A DNA stretch of 64,000 nt from Celerinatantimonas sp046054195 (GTDB lineage Bacteria; Pseudomonadota; Gammaproteobacteria; Enterobacterales; Celerinatantimonadaceae). The notes under the pieces were generated by a model that saw nothing but the letters and a program-made list of their open reading frames with translations, did not search any database and was not told where the DNA came from. The DNA is taken from the NCBI RefSeq assembly GCF_046054195.1, contig NZ_JBEQCS010000019.1:1-64000 (forward strand), given 5' to 3'. This document shows, piece after piece, positions 18,149-26,838 of this stretch. The stretch's first letter is position 1. Each line of letters opens with the position of its first letter. A program made the position numbers and the translations under genes.

Positions 18149-18813
18149 AATGGCGCTCCCCGGAAGGCTCGTTTAGCTAGTCGATTGAGTAATTGACGCA
18201 TTAATATCGCTAAGATGAGATAAGCTGCAGTAGCGACAAAATACGATTCAAAACTTAAGAAGGTTCGCGACTGGACAAAGTCGGCCGAGTAGGTGAGCTC
18301 TTCAACCGAGATCTGTGAAACAACTGATGAGCCCAGCATCACAATAATGCACTGGCTAATTAATGGTGTGTAAATGCGCATAAATGCAGGTGGAATAACG
18401 ATACGCCAAAAGACCTGTAGTCGATTTAATCCAAGCGTTCGCCCCGCTTCATATTGGCCTTTCGGCGTGACATCGATACCAGAGCGAATGATCTCCGCGC
18501 TATAGGCTCCAAGGTTAACCACCATTGCGATAAGTCCTGCTTCCATCGCCGAAAGTTTCACGCCTAAAGCCGGGATGCCAAAGTAGATGAAAAACAGCTG
18601 CACAATAAATGGCGTATTACGAATCACTTCTACGTAGATACCAGAAATAATTCGTAAAAGTCGATTATGGGTGACTCTGGCACCTGCCGTTAGAGTGCCC
18701 ATAATAAGCCCACCGATGGTGGCTATTACCGTTAGTTCAATAGTGAGCCACAGCCCTTTGAGGAACTGTGGCCAATACGGTAAAAGATCTACAAAATTAA
18801 GATGATAACTCAT
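18145..18813 (-). CDS. Polar amino-acid-type ABC transporter permease
   Basis: This second permease has 222 residues, the motif EVIRNTPFIVQLFFIYFG and the contact loop EAGRTLGLNRLQVFWRIVIPPA. It starts eight bases after the binding protein gene and overlaps the next permease. Two different permease subunits are usual for this transporter class. Confidence 0.92.
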   Translation of the reverse strand: MSYHLNFVDLLPYWPQFLKGLWLTIELTVIATIGGLIMGTLTAGARVTHNRLLRIISGIYVEVIRNTPFIVQLFFIYFGIPALGVKLSAMEAGLIAMVVNLGAYSAEIIRSGIDVTPKGQYEAGRTLGLNRLQVFWRIVIPPAFMRIYTPLISQCIIVMLGSSVVSQISVEELTYSADFVQSRTFLSFESYFVATAAYLILAILMRQLLNRLAKRAFRGAPL

Positions 18814-18821
18814 CTGTTATC

Positions 18822-19619
18822 CTAGCTGTTCTGACCGAAGTTATCTGGGAGTGGTTCTTTGAGCCATTTTTCAGACATTTTCGTCAATGTACCGTTTTTG
18901 AGTCCTTCGCTGATGAGTTTATTCACCTCAGCTTTTAGCGCCGGTTCGTTTTTAGCCAGTCCGACATAGCATGGTGAATTTTTCAGAGGAAATTTGGTAT
19001 TTGGTAAGCGGGCTGGATTACGATGAGCAATCGAAGCCATAACCAAGTTACCGGTTGCTATTAAGTTTACTTGACCGGATAGATATGCTGATAAAGTTGT
19101 GTTGTTGTCTTCAAAGCGTTTGATGGTCGCTGAAGGGGGAGCTACTTTCGTCAGCTGCAGATCTTCAATTGCGCCACGTGTCACGCCAATAGTTTTACCT
19201 GCAAGATCAGAAGGTTTCGTTACGTTAATACTTTTGACACCGAAGACACCGAGAAAGAATGGGGCATAGGCGTGGCTAAAGTCGATGACTTTGGCGCGTT
19301 TTTTATTTTTACCCAAACTAGAGATGACCAGATCCGCTCGTCCTGAAAGTAGATAAGGAATGCGATTGGCACTACTTACTGGGATTAGTTTGAGTTTTAC
19401 GTGCATTTGTTTGGCCAGATATGTTGCCATATCAATATCATAGCCATGGGGTTTCATGTCTGTGCCGACAGAGCCAAATGGGGGAAAATCCTGAGGTACG
19501 GCGACTTTAAGTACGCCGTGTTGATGAATATCATCAAGTTTGTTGGCATAAGCATAACTTGTGACCAGCGCAATCAGTAACAGTGAACCGCGCAGTAGCG
19601 TCCTTAGGCTGAATTTCAT
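18822..19619 (-). CDS. Polar amino-acid-type ABC transporter binding protein
   Basis: The 265-residue periplasmic solute-binding protein (family 3) starts with a signal peptide, MKFSLRTLLRGSLLLIALV to about residue 26 (YAYA). It continues GVLKVAVPQDFPPFGSVGTDMKPHGYDID, the standard family opening (quoted in part: VAVPQDFPPFG). Arg in RADLVISSLGK is the usual ligand-carboxylate contact. It is the first gene of the operon, and the AACTAAAGTT motif lies 31 bases upstream. Confidence 0.92.
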   Translation of the reverse strand: MKFSLRTLLRGSLLLIALVTSYAYANKLDDIHQHGVLKVAVPQDFPPFGSVGTDMKPHGYDIDMATYLAKQMHVKLKLIPVSSANRIPYLLSGRADLVISSLGKNKKRAKVIDFSHAYAPFFLGVFGVKSINVTKPSDLAGKTIGVTRGAIEDLQLTKVAPPSATIKRFEDNNTTLSAYLSGQVNLIATGNLVMASIAHRNPARLPNTKFPLKNSPCYVGLAKNEPALKAEVNKLISEGLKNGTLTKMSEKWLKEPLPDNFGQNS

Positions 19620-19649
19620 CGATAACTCCTGGTTTATAGGCCATAAATA

Positions 19650-19697
19650 TTGGAACTAAAGTTTTATTAAATAATAAATAAATAACTTTAGTTCCAA
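19650..19697. promoter_or_regulatory. Inverted-repeat operator, likely for the RpiR regulator
   Basis: TTGGAACTAAAGTT (19650-19663) and its exact complement AACTTTAGTTCCAA (19684-19697) face each other across 20 AT-rich bases, in front of the ABC operon. Each arm holds AACTAAAGTT, itself a dyad. The same core occurs before the amidase gene at 21126. Confidence 0.7.
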
Positions 19698-19832
19698 AAT
19701 AAAAGCAAAATATATACCATGTGAGTAAAGCTATGAGTGCACAGGCTTTGGTTACCAATGCTACATAGTTTATGGCCTATCCTTCGCCCTAAACTAGTGC
19801 GACTGGATCTTTTTGGTGAAAGGAAAATAACG

Positions 19833-20207
19833 ATGCAAATTAATAATCCGAAGATTGTTACCGAGATTGAAGAACAAGTCATGCGATATGAAAAAGCGTT
19901 AGTCAATAATGAGATAGCCGTGCTTAATGAACTATTTTGGCACAGTGAACATACCGTTCGTTTAGGTGGTTCAGAGAATCTGTTTGGCTTTGATGCGATT
20001 GCACAGTTTCGCTCTAATCGCTCAACGAAAGGATTGGATAGAGTTGTTGAAAAGGTCTCGGTTAGTACATTTGGTGAGCAGCTGGCTTGTGCTCATGTTA
20101 TTTTTTCGCGTTCGGGCCAGCCTCTTGGGCGTCAGAGCCAGACTTGGGTTAAAATAGACCAGCAATGGCGCATTGTGAGTGCGCATGTTTCGACTCTCAA
20201 AAGTTAA
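19833..20207 (+). CDS. hpxZ: HpxZ/AtzH-like protein (DUF3225, SnoaL-like fold)
   Basis: The 124-residue protein begins MQINNPKIVTEIEEQV and contains ERLFWHSEHTVRLGGSENLFG-like sequence (as seen: LFWHSEHTVRLGGSENLFG) typical of the AtzH/HpxZ family. These small cone-shaped proteins are encoded beside AtzE/HpxY amidases; AtzH is thought to act in cyanuric acid breakdown. The start is set by AAAGG ten bases before the ATG at 19833. It diverges from the ABC operon and is followed by hpxU on the same strand. Confidence 0.85.
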   Translation: MQINNPKIVTEIEEQVMRYEKALVNNEIAVLNELFWHSEHTVRLGGSENLFGFDAIAQFRSNRSTKGLDRVVEKVSVSTFGEQLACAHVIFSRSGQPLGRQSQTWVKIDQQWRIVSAHVSTLKS

Positions 20208-20251
20208 CCTAGCCGCTTTGTGCAGTGGATTTATTTTACAAGGATATCATT

Positions 20252-21094
20252 ATGCCAACTTCAGAACTGGCCCAACGCATCTCGGCATGTCTGGAACAAC
20301 TTAGTCCTAAAGAGCGACTCTTAGCTGATTTTTTGTTAACTCATGAAGCCGAATTGGCAATGTATTCAAGTGCGGATATGGCGCGTTTAGCGAAGGTCTC
20401 TAAACCCGTAGTTAGCCGATTTTTCAAGCGCTTGGGCTATGATGGTTTTTCTCAGGCTCGAGAAGCATTACGTCGCCAAGTGACTAGCGGTGCGCCGCAA
20501 TTTGTTGATCTTGATGAAGACTTAAGCCAGCTGCTCAATAGCCATTTTGCTCAGGAGCAGCGAAATTTACAGCAAACTCTCAATGGTTTGCAAAGTCAGC
20601 CTCTGGAACAGATCAGTCATGCTTTTAAAACATCAAAACGAGTTTTTCTCTTTGGCTTGCGCAATAGCTATCCGGTTGCTCTGCACTGGCGGGAACAATT
20701 GATTCAGATGCGCGAAAATGTGCATTTATTCCCTCAACCTGGACAAACGATATCCGAAGAGGTTGTTGATTTAACTGATTCTGATTTAGTGGTTGTGATT
20801 GCGTTGCGCCGACGGGCCAAAGTGATTAAAGCTCTGATGCGAGAGCTCTCAACTCGCCCTGTTAAAGTTTTATTAGTGACGGACCCTTCTGGACTGGCAT
20901 TAACAACTTATGCTGATTGGACTTTACCTTGTCATCAGCTTAGCTCTGGCGGCTTTGCATCTTATGCCAGCGCGATGGCGCTAGTGAGCGTGCTATGTAA
21001 CATCTGTCTTGAGAGCGAACATAAAGCACGTATTGAGGCAATCGATGCGATTTATCAGCAGTTTGATGAGCTAGAATCAACTCAAGATAGATAG
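20252..21094 (+). CDS. hpxU: RpiR-family transcriptional regulator
   Basis: The 280-residue regulator has an N-terminal HTH_6 domain (LSPKERLLADFLL then MARLAKVSKPVVSRFFKRLG, residues about 15-70) and a C-terminal SIS sugar-isomerase-like domain (VFLFGLRNSYPVALHWREQL). In Klebsiella an RpiR repressor named HpxU controls allantoate catabolism genes, and the neighbours here are the same. The ATG at 20252 has AGGAT upstream. Its sites are likely the AACTAAAGTT dyads at 19650-19697 and 21126-21135. Confidence 0.75.
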   Translation: MPTSELAQRISACLEQLSPKERLLADFLLTHEAELAMYSSADMARLAKVSKPVVSRFFKRLGYDGFSQAREALRRQVTSGAPQFVDLDEDLSQLLNSHFAQEQRNLQQTLNGLQSQPLEQISHAFKTSKRVFLFGLRNSYPVALHWREQLIQMRENVHLFPQPGQTISEEVVDLTDSDLVVVIALRRRAKVIKALMRELSTRPVKVLLVTDPSGLALTTYADWTLPCHQLSSGGFASYASAMALVSVLCNICLESEHKARIEAIDAIYQQFDELESTQDR

Positions 21095-21125
21095 GAATTT
21101 ATATTCCTTGATGTTTACATTTAGA

Positions 21126-21135
21126 AACTAAAGTT
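21126..21135. promoter_or_regulatory. Third AACTAAAGTT site, before the amidase
   Basis: AACTAAAGTT followed by GTATTAA matches the 19654-19670 copy (AACTAAAGTT, TTATTAA) over 17 positions with one change. It lies 17 bases before the amidase start, so the hpxY-W-J-K genes probably have their own controlled promoter. Confidence 0.6.
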
Positions 21136-21151
21136 GTATTAATGAATAATC

Positions 21152-22339
21152 ATGTCGCTATGGTTTCTAAAAATGGATGATTACAGTGTCTACTGTGCTC
21201 ATGGTCCGCATCAATTGGATAGTCTTGCACACGGACCTCTGGATGGACTGCGCTTTGTCTACAAAGACCTCTATGATGTCGCCGGTTTTAAGACTGGTGC
21301 GGGTAATCCTAGTTGGTTTTTAGAGCATGCTCCAGCCAGTTACACCGCCGCGCTCATCGAGCAGCTGCGCTACGCTGGCGCAATGGCTGTTGGACGAGTG
21401 CAGACCGATGAGCTGGCATATAGTTTAAATGGCTGCAATGCCCATTTTGGCACACCTATTAACCCTCTCACCCCCGATCGTTTACCTGGCGGCTCTTCCA
21501 GTGGCTCAGCGGTTGCTGTGGCCAAAGGGGATGCTGAATTTGCCCTTGGCACTGATACGGGGGGCTCGATTCGTATCCCGGCGGCGTATAACGGTTTGTA
21601 TTCGCTGCGCCCAACCCATGGACGATTGCCTATGGCTGGTATTTTGCCTCTAGCCCCTCGTTTTGATACGCCTGGCTGGTTAAGTCGCGATGCTAAAACC
21701 TTAGAGCAGGTTGGCAGTGTATTATTTGGCTTGGCAAGAGCTTATGTAAACTCACCTTCTTTGGCAGTGGTCGAGCCACTATTTGCACGTCTTCCAAGGC
21801 CATTAGCTCGGTTGTGGCAGAGCTTTTTTAAGCGATTAACCAACCAGTTTAAAACCGTTGCAGCCCCATTTTCAGCTACGCAAATTGATGATTTAAGTGG
21901 CGTGTTTCAAACATTACAGGGCCGCCAAATTGCATCACTCTATCACCATTGGCATCAGAGCCATCCTGATGCGCTGGGTAAGGATATCGCTCAGCGTTTA
22001 AGTTGGGCTGCAACTTTGAGTACATCAGAGCAACAAGATGCCGAGCAAAAACGCCAGCAATGGCTATCCCAGTTGCAAGATTGCTTTGCGCATCACGATT
22101 TTGTTGTGATCCCGACGACGCCTGATTTTGCCCCGTTGCGAACAACAGATGCTTTAGCGCTTGGTGAGTTTCGCATGCGTTTGATGGGCATGACGGCTAT
22201 GGCAGGTCTAGCTGGATGCCCTCAGGTGCATCTGCCGCTGCTTGAGTGTGAGGGAGTAGCGTTTGGATTCTCTATTATTGGCCCGCGCGATAGCGATATG
22301 CAGTTGCTAGCGTTGGCTCGCCATTTAGGTCAGTTGTAA
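21152..22339 (+). CDS. Amidase-signature enzyme in the HpxY/AtzE position
   Basis: This cytosolic amidase carries the full Ser-cisSer-Lys triad: Lys38 in VYKDLYDVAG, Ser115 in PGGSSSGSA and Ser139 in TDTGGSIRIPA. It has 395 residues, shorter than AtzE (about 457), and looks closer to compact AMI1-type amidases. By position it corresponds to HpxY and would act on oxalurate or oxamate-like ureides, which is inference. No hpxX/atzG-like small gene accompanies it. The start is uncertain: neither the ATG at 21152 nor that at 21173 has a ribosome site. Confidence 0.75.
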   Translation: MSLWFLKMDDYSVYCAHGPHQLDSLAHGPLDGLRFVYKDLYDVAGFKTGAGNPSWFLEHAPASYTAALIEQLRYAGAMAVGRVQTDELAYSLNGCNAHFGTPINPLTPDRLPGGSSSGSAVAVAKGDAEFALGTDTGGSIRIPAAYNGLYSLRPTHGRLPMAGILPLAPRFDTPGWLSRDAKTLEQVGSVLFGLARAYVNSPSLAVVEPLFARLPRPLARLWQSFFKRLTNQFKTVAAPFSATQIDDLSGVFQTLQGRQIASLYHHWHQSHPDALGKDIAQRLSWAATLSTSEQQDAEQKRQQWLSQLQDCFAHHDFVVIPTTPDFAPLRTTDALALGEFRMRLMGMTAMAGLAGCPQVHLPLLECEGVAFGFSIIGPRDSDMQLLALARHLGQL

Positions 22340-22343
22340 CGTT

Positions 22344-23915
22344 ATGAAGCATCAAATCGCATTTAGCGCTCCACATCATCAGGCCAGTGAAATTGGTTTA
22401 GAACTGCTGCGTCAGGGGGCCTCAGCAACGGAGGCAATGGTTGGTGCCGCTGCTGCTATCAGCGTTTTATATCCGCATATGAACGGGTTAGGTGGTGATA
22501 GCTTTTGGCTTATTCAAGAGCCAGGAAAAGAGCCCGTTGCTATCAATGGCGGGGGCCGTAGCGCGGCTCATGCAAGTATCGACTGGTATAACGAACGCGG
22601 TTTTTCAGCTATCCCTGAGCGAGGAGGTGCTAGTGCTTTGTGTGTTGCTGGAACGCTTAGTGCTTGGCAGCAAGCTCTCAAGCTCAGCCAAAACTGGCAA
22701 GCATCGCTACCACTGACTGAACTTTTAGCACCAGCGATTGAGCTTGCTCAAAGTGGCATAAACGTCAGTGATAGTTTGCAATCTGCCAGCCGTTTAACCC
22801 AGCCAGCGCTTGGGCAGTTCCCAGCCTTTTCGAAGCTTTTTTTACCAAATGGTCAGACACTCAAAGCCGGAGAGCTCTTTCGTAATCAAGCCCTCGGGGC
22901 GTTGCTCGCACATCTTGGGCAAAACGGGCTGGATGACTTTTATCGCGGCGAGATTGCGCAGCAGATCGCTGATGTTTTACAGGACAGTGGTTCGCCACTT
23001 CGCTTCAATGATTTGGCTGCACAAAAAGCATCAATGGTCCAGCCTCTTTGCGTGAGTACACGCATGGGGAAATTCTACAATTTGCCATTGCCAACTCAAG
23101 GGTGCGCATCACTAATTATTGTCGCTTTGATGCATCGACTTCTCAAACCTTCTCAAAGCGAAGCGATGCAAATACATCTATTAGTTGAGGCGACCAAACA
23201 AGCCTTTTTAGTTCGTGACCGGCTCGTTTGTGACCCCGATATCTGTAGTGAATCCATCACGGATTATCTAACGGATGATGCGCTTGATGCCATGGCTAAA
23301 GCGATTAATCCCGAGCAGGCACTGCCTTGGCCACAAGTCGCCAAACCTGGTGATACAGTTTGGATGGGCTGTTGTGACCACCAAGGTCGTATGGTGAGTT
23401 TTATCCAAAGTTTGTATTGGGAATTTGGCTCTGGCGTGGCGATCCCTGAACTTGGGCTGGTTTGGAACAATCGCGGTGTGAGTTTTTCATTAGATAAAAA
23501 CAGCCCGCTGGCATTGGCTCCAAACCGTCTACCTTTTCATACGCTTAATCCGGCGCTGGCAAACCTTTATGATGGCCGCTCAATGGTCTATGGCACCATG
23601 GGCGGTGAAGGGCAGCCACAGACGCAGGCCGCTATTTTATGGCGCTATCTTTATTTAGAGCAATCTCTTGCGCAGTCTATTAGTGCTCCGCGTTGGCTGT
23701 TAGGTCGAACCTGGGGACAGAGCAGTTATGATTTAAAGATTGAAGCACCTTTAGCGGATGTTTTAACACCTTTGCACCACATGGGCCATCGCGTGCAAAG
23801 TGTTCCGACTCACAGTGAAATGATGGGCCATGCTGGTGGCATTGTCACTCAACATCACCAGGTGATAGCCGCGGCAAGTGATCCGCGCAGCGATGGCTTG
23901 GCATTAATCAGATAA
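22344..23915 (+). CDS. hpxW: Oxamate amidohydrolase (gamma-glutamyltransferase-like Ntn hydrolase)
   Basis: HpxW of Klebsiella is a self-cleaving Ntn hydrolase that turns oxamate into oxalate and ammonia. This 523-residue protein has the family opening HHQASEIGLELLRQG, the NGLGGDSFW segment and GGGRSAAHAS. A likely nucleophile is Thr338 in KPGDTVWMGCCD, where the chain would be cut into large and small subunits. There is no signal peptide, unlike true periplasmic Ggt, which supports HpxW. It starts four bases after the amidase stop. Confidence 0.85.
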   Translation: MKHQIAFSAPHHQASEIGLELLRQGASATEAMVGAAAAISVLYPHMNGLGGDSFWLIQEPGKEPVAINGGGRSAAHASIDWYNERGFSAIPERGGASALCVAGTLSAWQQALKLSQNWQASLPLTELLAPAIELAQSGINVSDSLQSASRLTQPALGQFPAFSKLFLPNGQTLKAGELFRNQALGALLAHLGQNGLDDFYRGEIAQQIADVLQDSGSPLRFNDLAAQKASMVQPLCVSTRMGKFYNLPLPTQGCASLIIVALMHRLLKPSQSEAMQIHLLVEATKQAFLVRDRLVCDPDICSESITDYLTDDALDAMAKAINPEQALPWPQVAKPGDTVWMGCCDHQGRMVSFIQSLYWEFGSGVAIPELGLVWNNRGVSFSLDKNSPLALAPNRLPFHTLNPALANLYDGRSMVYGTMGGEGQPQTQAAILWRYLYLEQSLAQSISAPRWLLGRTWGQSSYDLKIEAPLADVLTPLHHMGHRVQSVPTHSEMMGHAGGIVTQHHQVIAAASDPRSDGLALIR

Positions 23916-23937
23916 AAGAAAGACTTAAGGATAGAAC

Positions 23938-25170
23938 ATGTTAACCAATCGTTCTTTAGAACAGATAAATCCTCCCGCTCGATTGCTGATGGGCCCTGGC
24001 CCTATTAATGCAGATCCGCGAGTTTTAAGAGCTATGTCAAGCCAATTGGTGGGGCAGTATGACCCTGCGATGACTGAATATATGAATCAGACGATGGCGC
24101 TCTATCGGCAGGTTTTTTGTACACAAAACGAATGGACGATGCTGGTCGATGGAACTTCCCGCTCAGGCATTGAAGCGGTCTTGGTGTCAATTATTCGTCC
24201 TGGCGATAAAGTCTTAGTGCCTATTTTTGGACGCTTTGGTCATCTGCTATGCGAAATAGCTCGGCGCTGCCGGGCTGAGGTTCATACTCTGGAAATTCCG
24301 TGGGGTGAAGTATTTGATCCGCAGCCGATTGAAGATGCTATTAAAGCCATTCAACCGCGAATTTTGCTTACCGTCCAAGGGGATACGTCAACGACTATGT
24401 TGCAGCCATTAGAGCAGCTTGGGGAAATTTGTCAGCGTCATCAGGTTCTATTTTATTGTGATGCGACCGCCTCTATCGCGGGCAATCCTTTAAAAAGCGA
24501 TTTGTGGCATTTAGATGCCGTTTCTGCCGGTCTGCAAAAATGTTTAGGTGGCCCATCGGGAAGTGCGCCTGTGACATTAAGCGATGCATTCGTCCAGCAA
24601 GTGCGAGCGCGCCAGCACATTGAGCAGGGGATTAAATCAGCCCAGCATCAAGATGGTGAAGATGAAATGATTTATTCCAATTATTTTGACTTGGCAATGA
24701 TCATGGATTACTGGGGGCCGGAGCGGCTAAATCATCATACGGAAGCCACCTCAATGTTATTTGCCGCCCGTGAATGTGCCCGCATTATTGCCCTTGAAGG
24801 GATTGATGAATGTGTCGAGCGCCATCAGTTACATGGCGGTGCGATGGACAAAGGGCTCAGTGCCATGGGGCTTGAGCTATTTGGTGACCAGAGCCATAAA
24901 ATGAGTAATGTCACCGGTGTTGTTATTCCTAAAGGGATTAATGGAGATCAGGTGCGTCAGTTGCTGCTGAATGATTTTGGCATTGAAATTGGAACTTCCT
25001 TTGGTCCACTGCATGGAAAAATTTGGCGCATTGGGGTGATGGGCTATAACGCTCGTAAAGATACCGTATTGACCACTTTAGCTGCACTGGAAGCGGTGCT
25101 TCGCCATTTAGGTTATGTTGCAAGCGAAGGCGCAGCGATGCAGGTAGCTTGGGATCACTATGGACAATAA
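23938..25170 (+). CDS. hpxJ: Ureidoglycine aminotransferase (PucG/HpxJ type)
   Basis: This PLP enzyme is of the alanine-glyoxylate aminotransferase class. In ureide pathways it transfers the amino group of ureidoglycine to glyoxylate, giving oxalurate and glycine. The 410 residues include LLMGPGPINADPRVL at the N-terminus, the PLP-contact segment DATASIAG and the Schiff-base Lys201 in AGLQKCLGGPSGSAP. The cluster position between hpxW and allantoate amidohydrolase supports HpxJ over simple AGT. It overlaps hpxK by 11 bases. Confidence 0.88.
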   Translation: MLTNRSLEQINPPARLLMGPGPINADPRVLRAMSSQLVGQYDPAMTEYMNQTMALYRQVFCTQNEWTMLVDGTSRSGIEAVLVSIIRPGDKVLVPIFGRFGHLLCEIARRCRAEVHTLEIPWGEVFDPQPIEDAIKAIQPRILLTVQGDTSTTMLQPLEQLGEICQRHQVLFYCDATASIAGNPLKSDLWHLDAVSAGLQKCLGGPSGSAPVTLSDAFVQQVRARQHIEQGIKSAQHQDGEDEMIYSNYFDLAMIMDYWGPERLNHHTEATSMLFAARECARIIALEGIDECVERHQLHGGAMDKGLSAMGLELFGDQSHKMSNVTGVVIPKGINGDQVRQLLLNDFGIEIGTSFGPLHGKIWRIGVMGYNARKDTVLTTLAALEAVLRHLGYVASEGAAMQVAWDHYGQ

Positions 25171-26431
25171 CGGGCACGCCAAGATCATTGGTGAGCGCAT
25201 TTATGCGCGTTGCCAGAAGTTAGCCGAGTTTTCTGAATCGAGCGATAAGCTTACGCGCGTCTATTTGTCCAAAGAGCATGCACAGTGTAATCGACAGGTT
25301 GCACAGTGGATGCGTGAAGCAGGTATGCGTACCTGGCAAGATGAGGTGGGAAACCTGTGCGCTCGTTATGAAGGTCAAACCGATGGGGCACCAGCGCTAT
25401 TGCTAGGTTCACACCTAGATACGGTGCGCAATGGCGGCAAATACGACGGTATCGCGGGTGTGTTGAGCGCGATTGAGGTCGTGGACAGGCTGCACCAGCT
25501 AGGCATCCGGCTAGCGTTTGCCATTGAAGTTGTGGGGTTTGCCGATGAAGAGGGAACTCGGTTTGGTTCAACTCTATTAGGGAGCCGAGGCTTAACAGGC
25601 CAATGGCAACCACAATGGTTGCAACTACAAGACAGTGAAAATATCACGATTGCACAGGCGCTAGAAAATTTTGGGCTGGCGCCGGAAAACATTGCTCAAG
25701 CAACACGTTCGGCCGATGAGTTTATCGGTTATATGGAAGTTCATATTGAGCAAGGGCCACAATTAGAGCGCGCGGGTCTTGCCGCTGGCGTCGTGAGTGC
25801 CATTAATGGTGCGAAGCGCCTACAGATTAGCATCACTGGCAAAGCTGGGCATGCAGGTACGGTGCCGATGAATATGCGTCAGGATGCATTGGTGGGGGCT
25901 AGTGAAATTGTATTGTGTATCGAGCAGATAGCCAAAGAGCAACAGCTCGTTGCAACTGTTGGTCAATTGCATTGTTCTCCCGGCTCGGTGAATGTCATCC
26001 CCGCCGCGGTGCAATTTAGCTTAGATATTCGCTCTAGCGATGATGCGCATCGCGATCGCGTTTTAGCTCAAATTCTAGAGCGCGCCAGCAAGATTGCCGC
26101 AAGTCGCTACCTTGAATTTTCTCAGCACTGCTTTTATCAGTCAGATGCAACCGAGTGTGATAGCTATTTGCAGCAACGGCTAAATGATGCCTGCGAAAAG
26201 GTCCAAGGACGTTCAATGACTCTCTCAAGTGGCGCGGGGCATGATGCGATGGCTATCGCCCAGTTATGTCCGGTAGCGATGCTATTTTTACGCTGTGAAA
26301 AAGGTCTTAGTCATCATCCCGATGAAGCCGTTATCCCCGGCGACTTAGCAATAGGGTGGCAAGTGCTTTATCAAAGTGTGCAGCAGTTAGCCGCCGATTA
26401 TGAGTCGAAAAGAGCAGTATCTGACACTTAG
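25160..26431 (+). CDS. hpxK: Allantoate amidohydrolase (M20 family)
   Basis: This cytosolic metal-dependent hydrolase releases ammonia and CO2 from allantoate to form ureidoglycine, the substrate of HpxJ. The 423-residue protein has metal ligands in GSHLDTVRNGGKYDG and FADEEGTRFGSTLLGSRGL, the dimer-contact GKAGHAGTVPM, and SSGAGHDAM near the C-terminus. Beta-ureidopropionase and carbamoyl-amino acid hydrolases are close relatives; the neighbours favour allantoate. It is the last gene of the cluster, overlapping hpxJ. Confidence 0.88.
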   Translation: MDNNGHAKIIGERIYARCQKLAEFSESSDKLTRVYLSKEHAQCNRQVAQWMREAGMRTWQDEVGNLCARYEGQTDGAPALLLGSHLDTVRNGGKYDGIAGVLSAIEVVDRLHQLGIRLAFAIEVVGFADEEGTRFGSTLLGSRGLTGQWQPQWLQLQDSENITIAQALENFGLAPENIAQATRSADEFIGYMEVHIEQGPQLERAGLAAGVVSAINGAKRLQISITGKAGHAGTVPMNMRQDALVGASEIVLCIEQIAKEQQLVATVGQLHCSPGSVNVIPAAVQFSLDIRSSDDAHRDRVLAQILERASKIAASRYLEFSQHCFYQSDATECDSYLQQRLNDACEKVQGRSMTLSSGAGHDAMAIAQLCPVAMLFLRCEKGLSHHPDEAVIPGDLAIGWQVLYQSVQQLAADYESKRAVSDT

Positions 26432-26514
26432 CGCGTTCTAAGTCGCACTGTTTGTACGGTTCCCTTCATGTTAAAACAGGTTACAATAAGTTTTAACCTA
26501 ATGTTGGAGAGCCT

Positions 26515-26838
26515 ATGGAACAGTTTGAACATATTGATGTGATTGCAGCCAAAAAGCTACTAGATGAACAAGGTGCTCTATTGGCTGACATTCGCGATGA
26601 AAAATCGTACCAAGCCGCTCATGCGCCCGGTGCGATGCATTTGACTAACCAGACATTATTGCAACTGATTCAAGAGCATGAGCCTGATTCACCGGTGATT
26701 GTGATGTGTTATCACGGCATTAGTAGCCAAGGGGCGGCCCAGTATTTATTAACTCAAGGGCTGGAGAATGTTTATTCTCTTGATGGCGGCTTTGAAGCCT
26801 GGGCAAAAGTTTATCCAGTGACAGGGTCTGAAGAGTAA
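26515..26838 (+). CDS. glpE: Thiosulfate sulfurtransferase GlpE (rhodanese)
   Basis: This single-domain rhodanese of 107 residues matches GlpE in length. The catalytic Cys65 lies in the loop MCYHGISSQG. It moves sulfur from thiosulfate to cyanide or thioredoxin-like acceptors in vitro; the role in the cell is unsettled. A GGAGAG precedes the ATG. Its stop overlaps the glpG start by one base (TAATG), so the two genes are co-translated as in other enteric and vibrio genomes. Confidence 0.95.
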   Translation: MEQFEHIDVIAAKKLLDEQGALLADIRDEKSYQAAHAPGAMHLTNQTLLQLIQEHEPDSPVIVMCYHGISSQGAAQYLLTQGLENVYSLDGGFEAWAKVYPVTGSEE

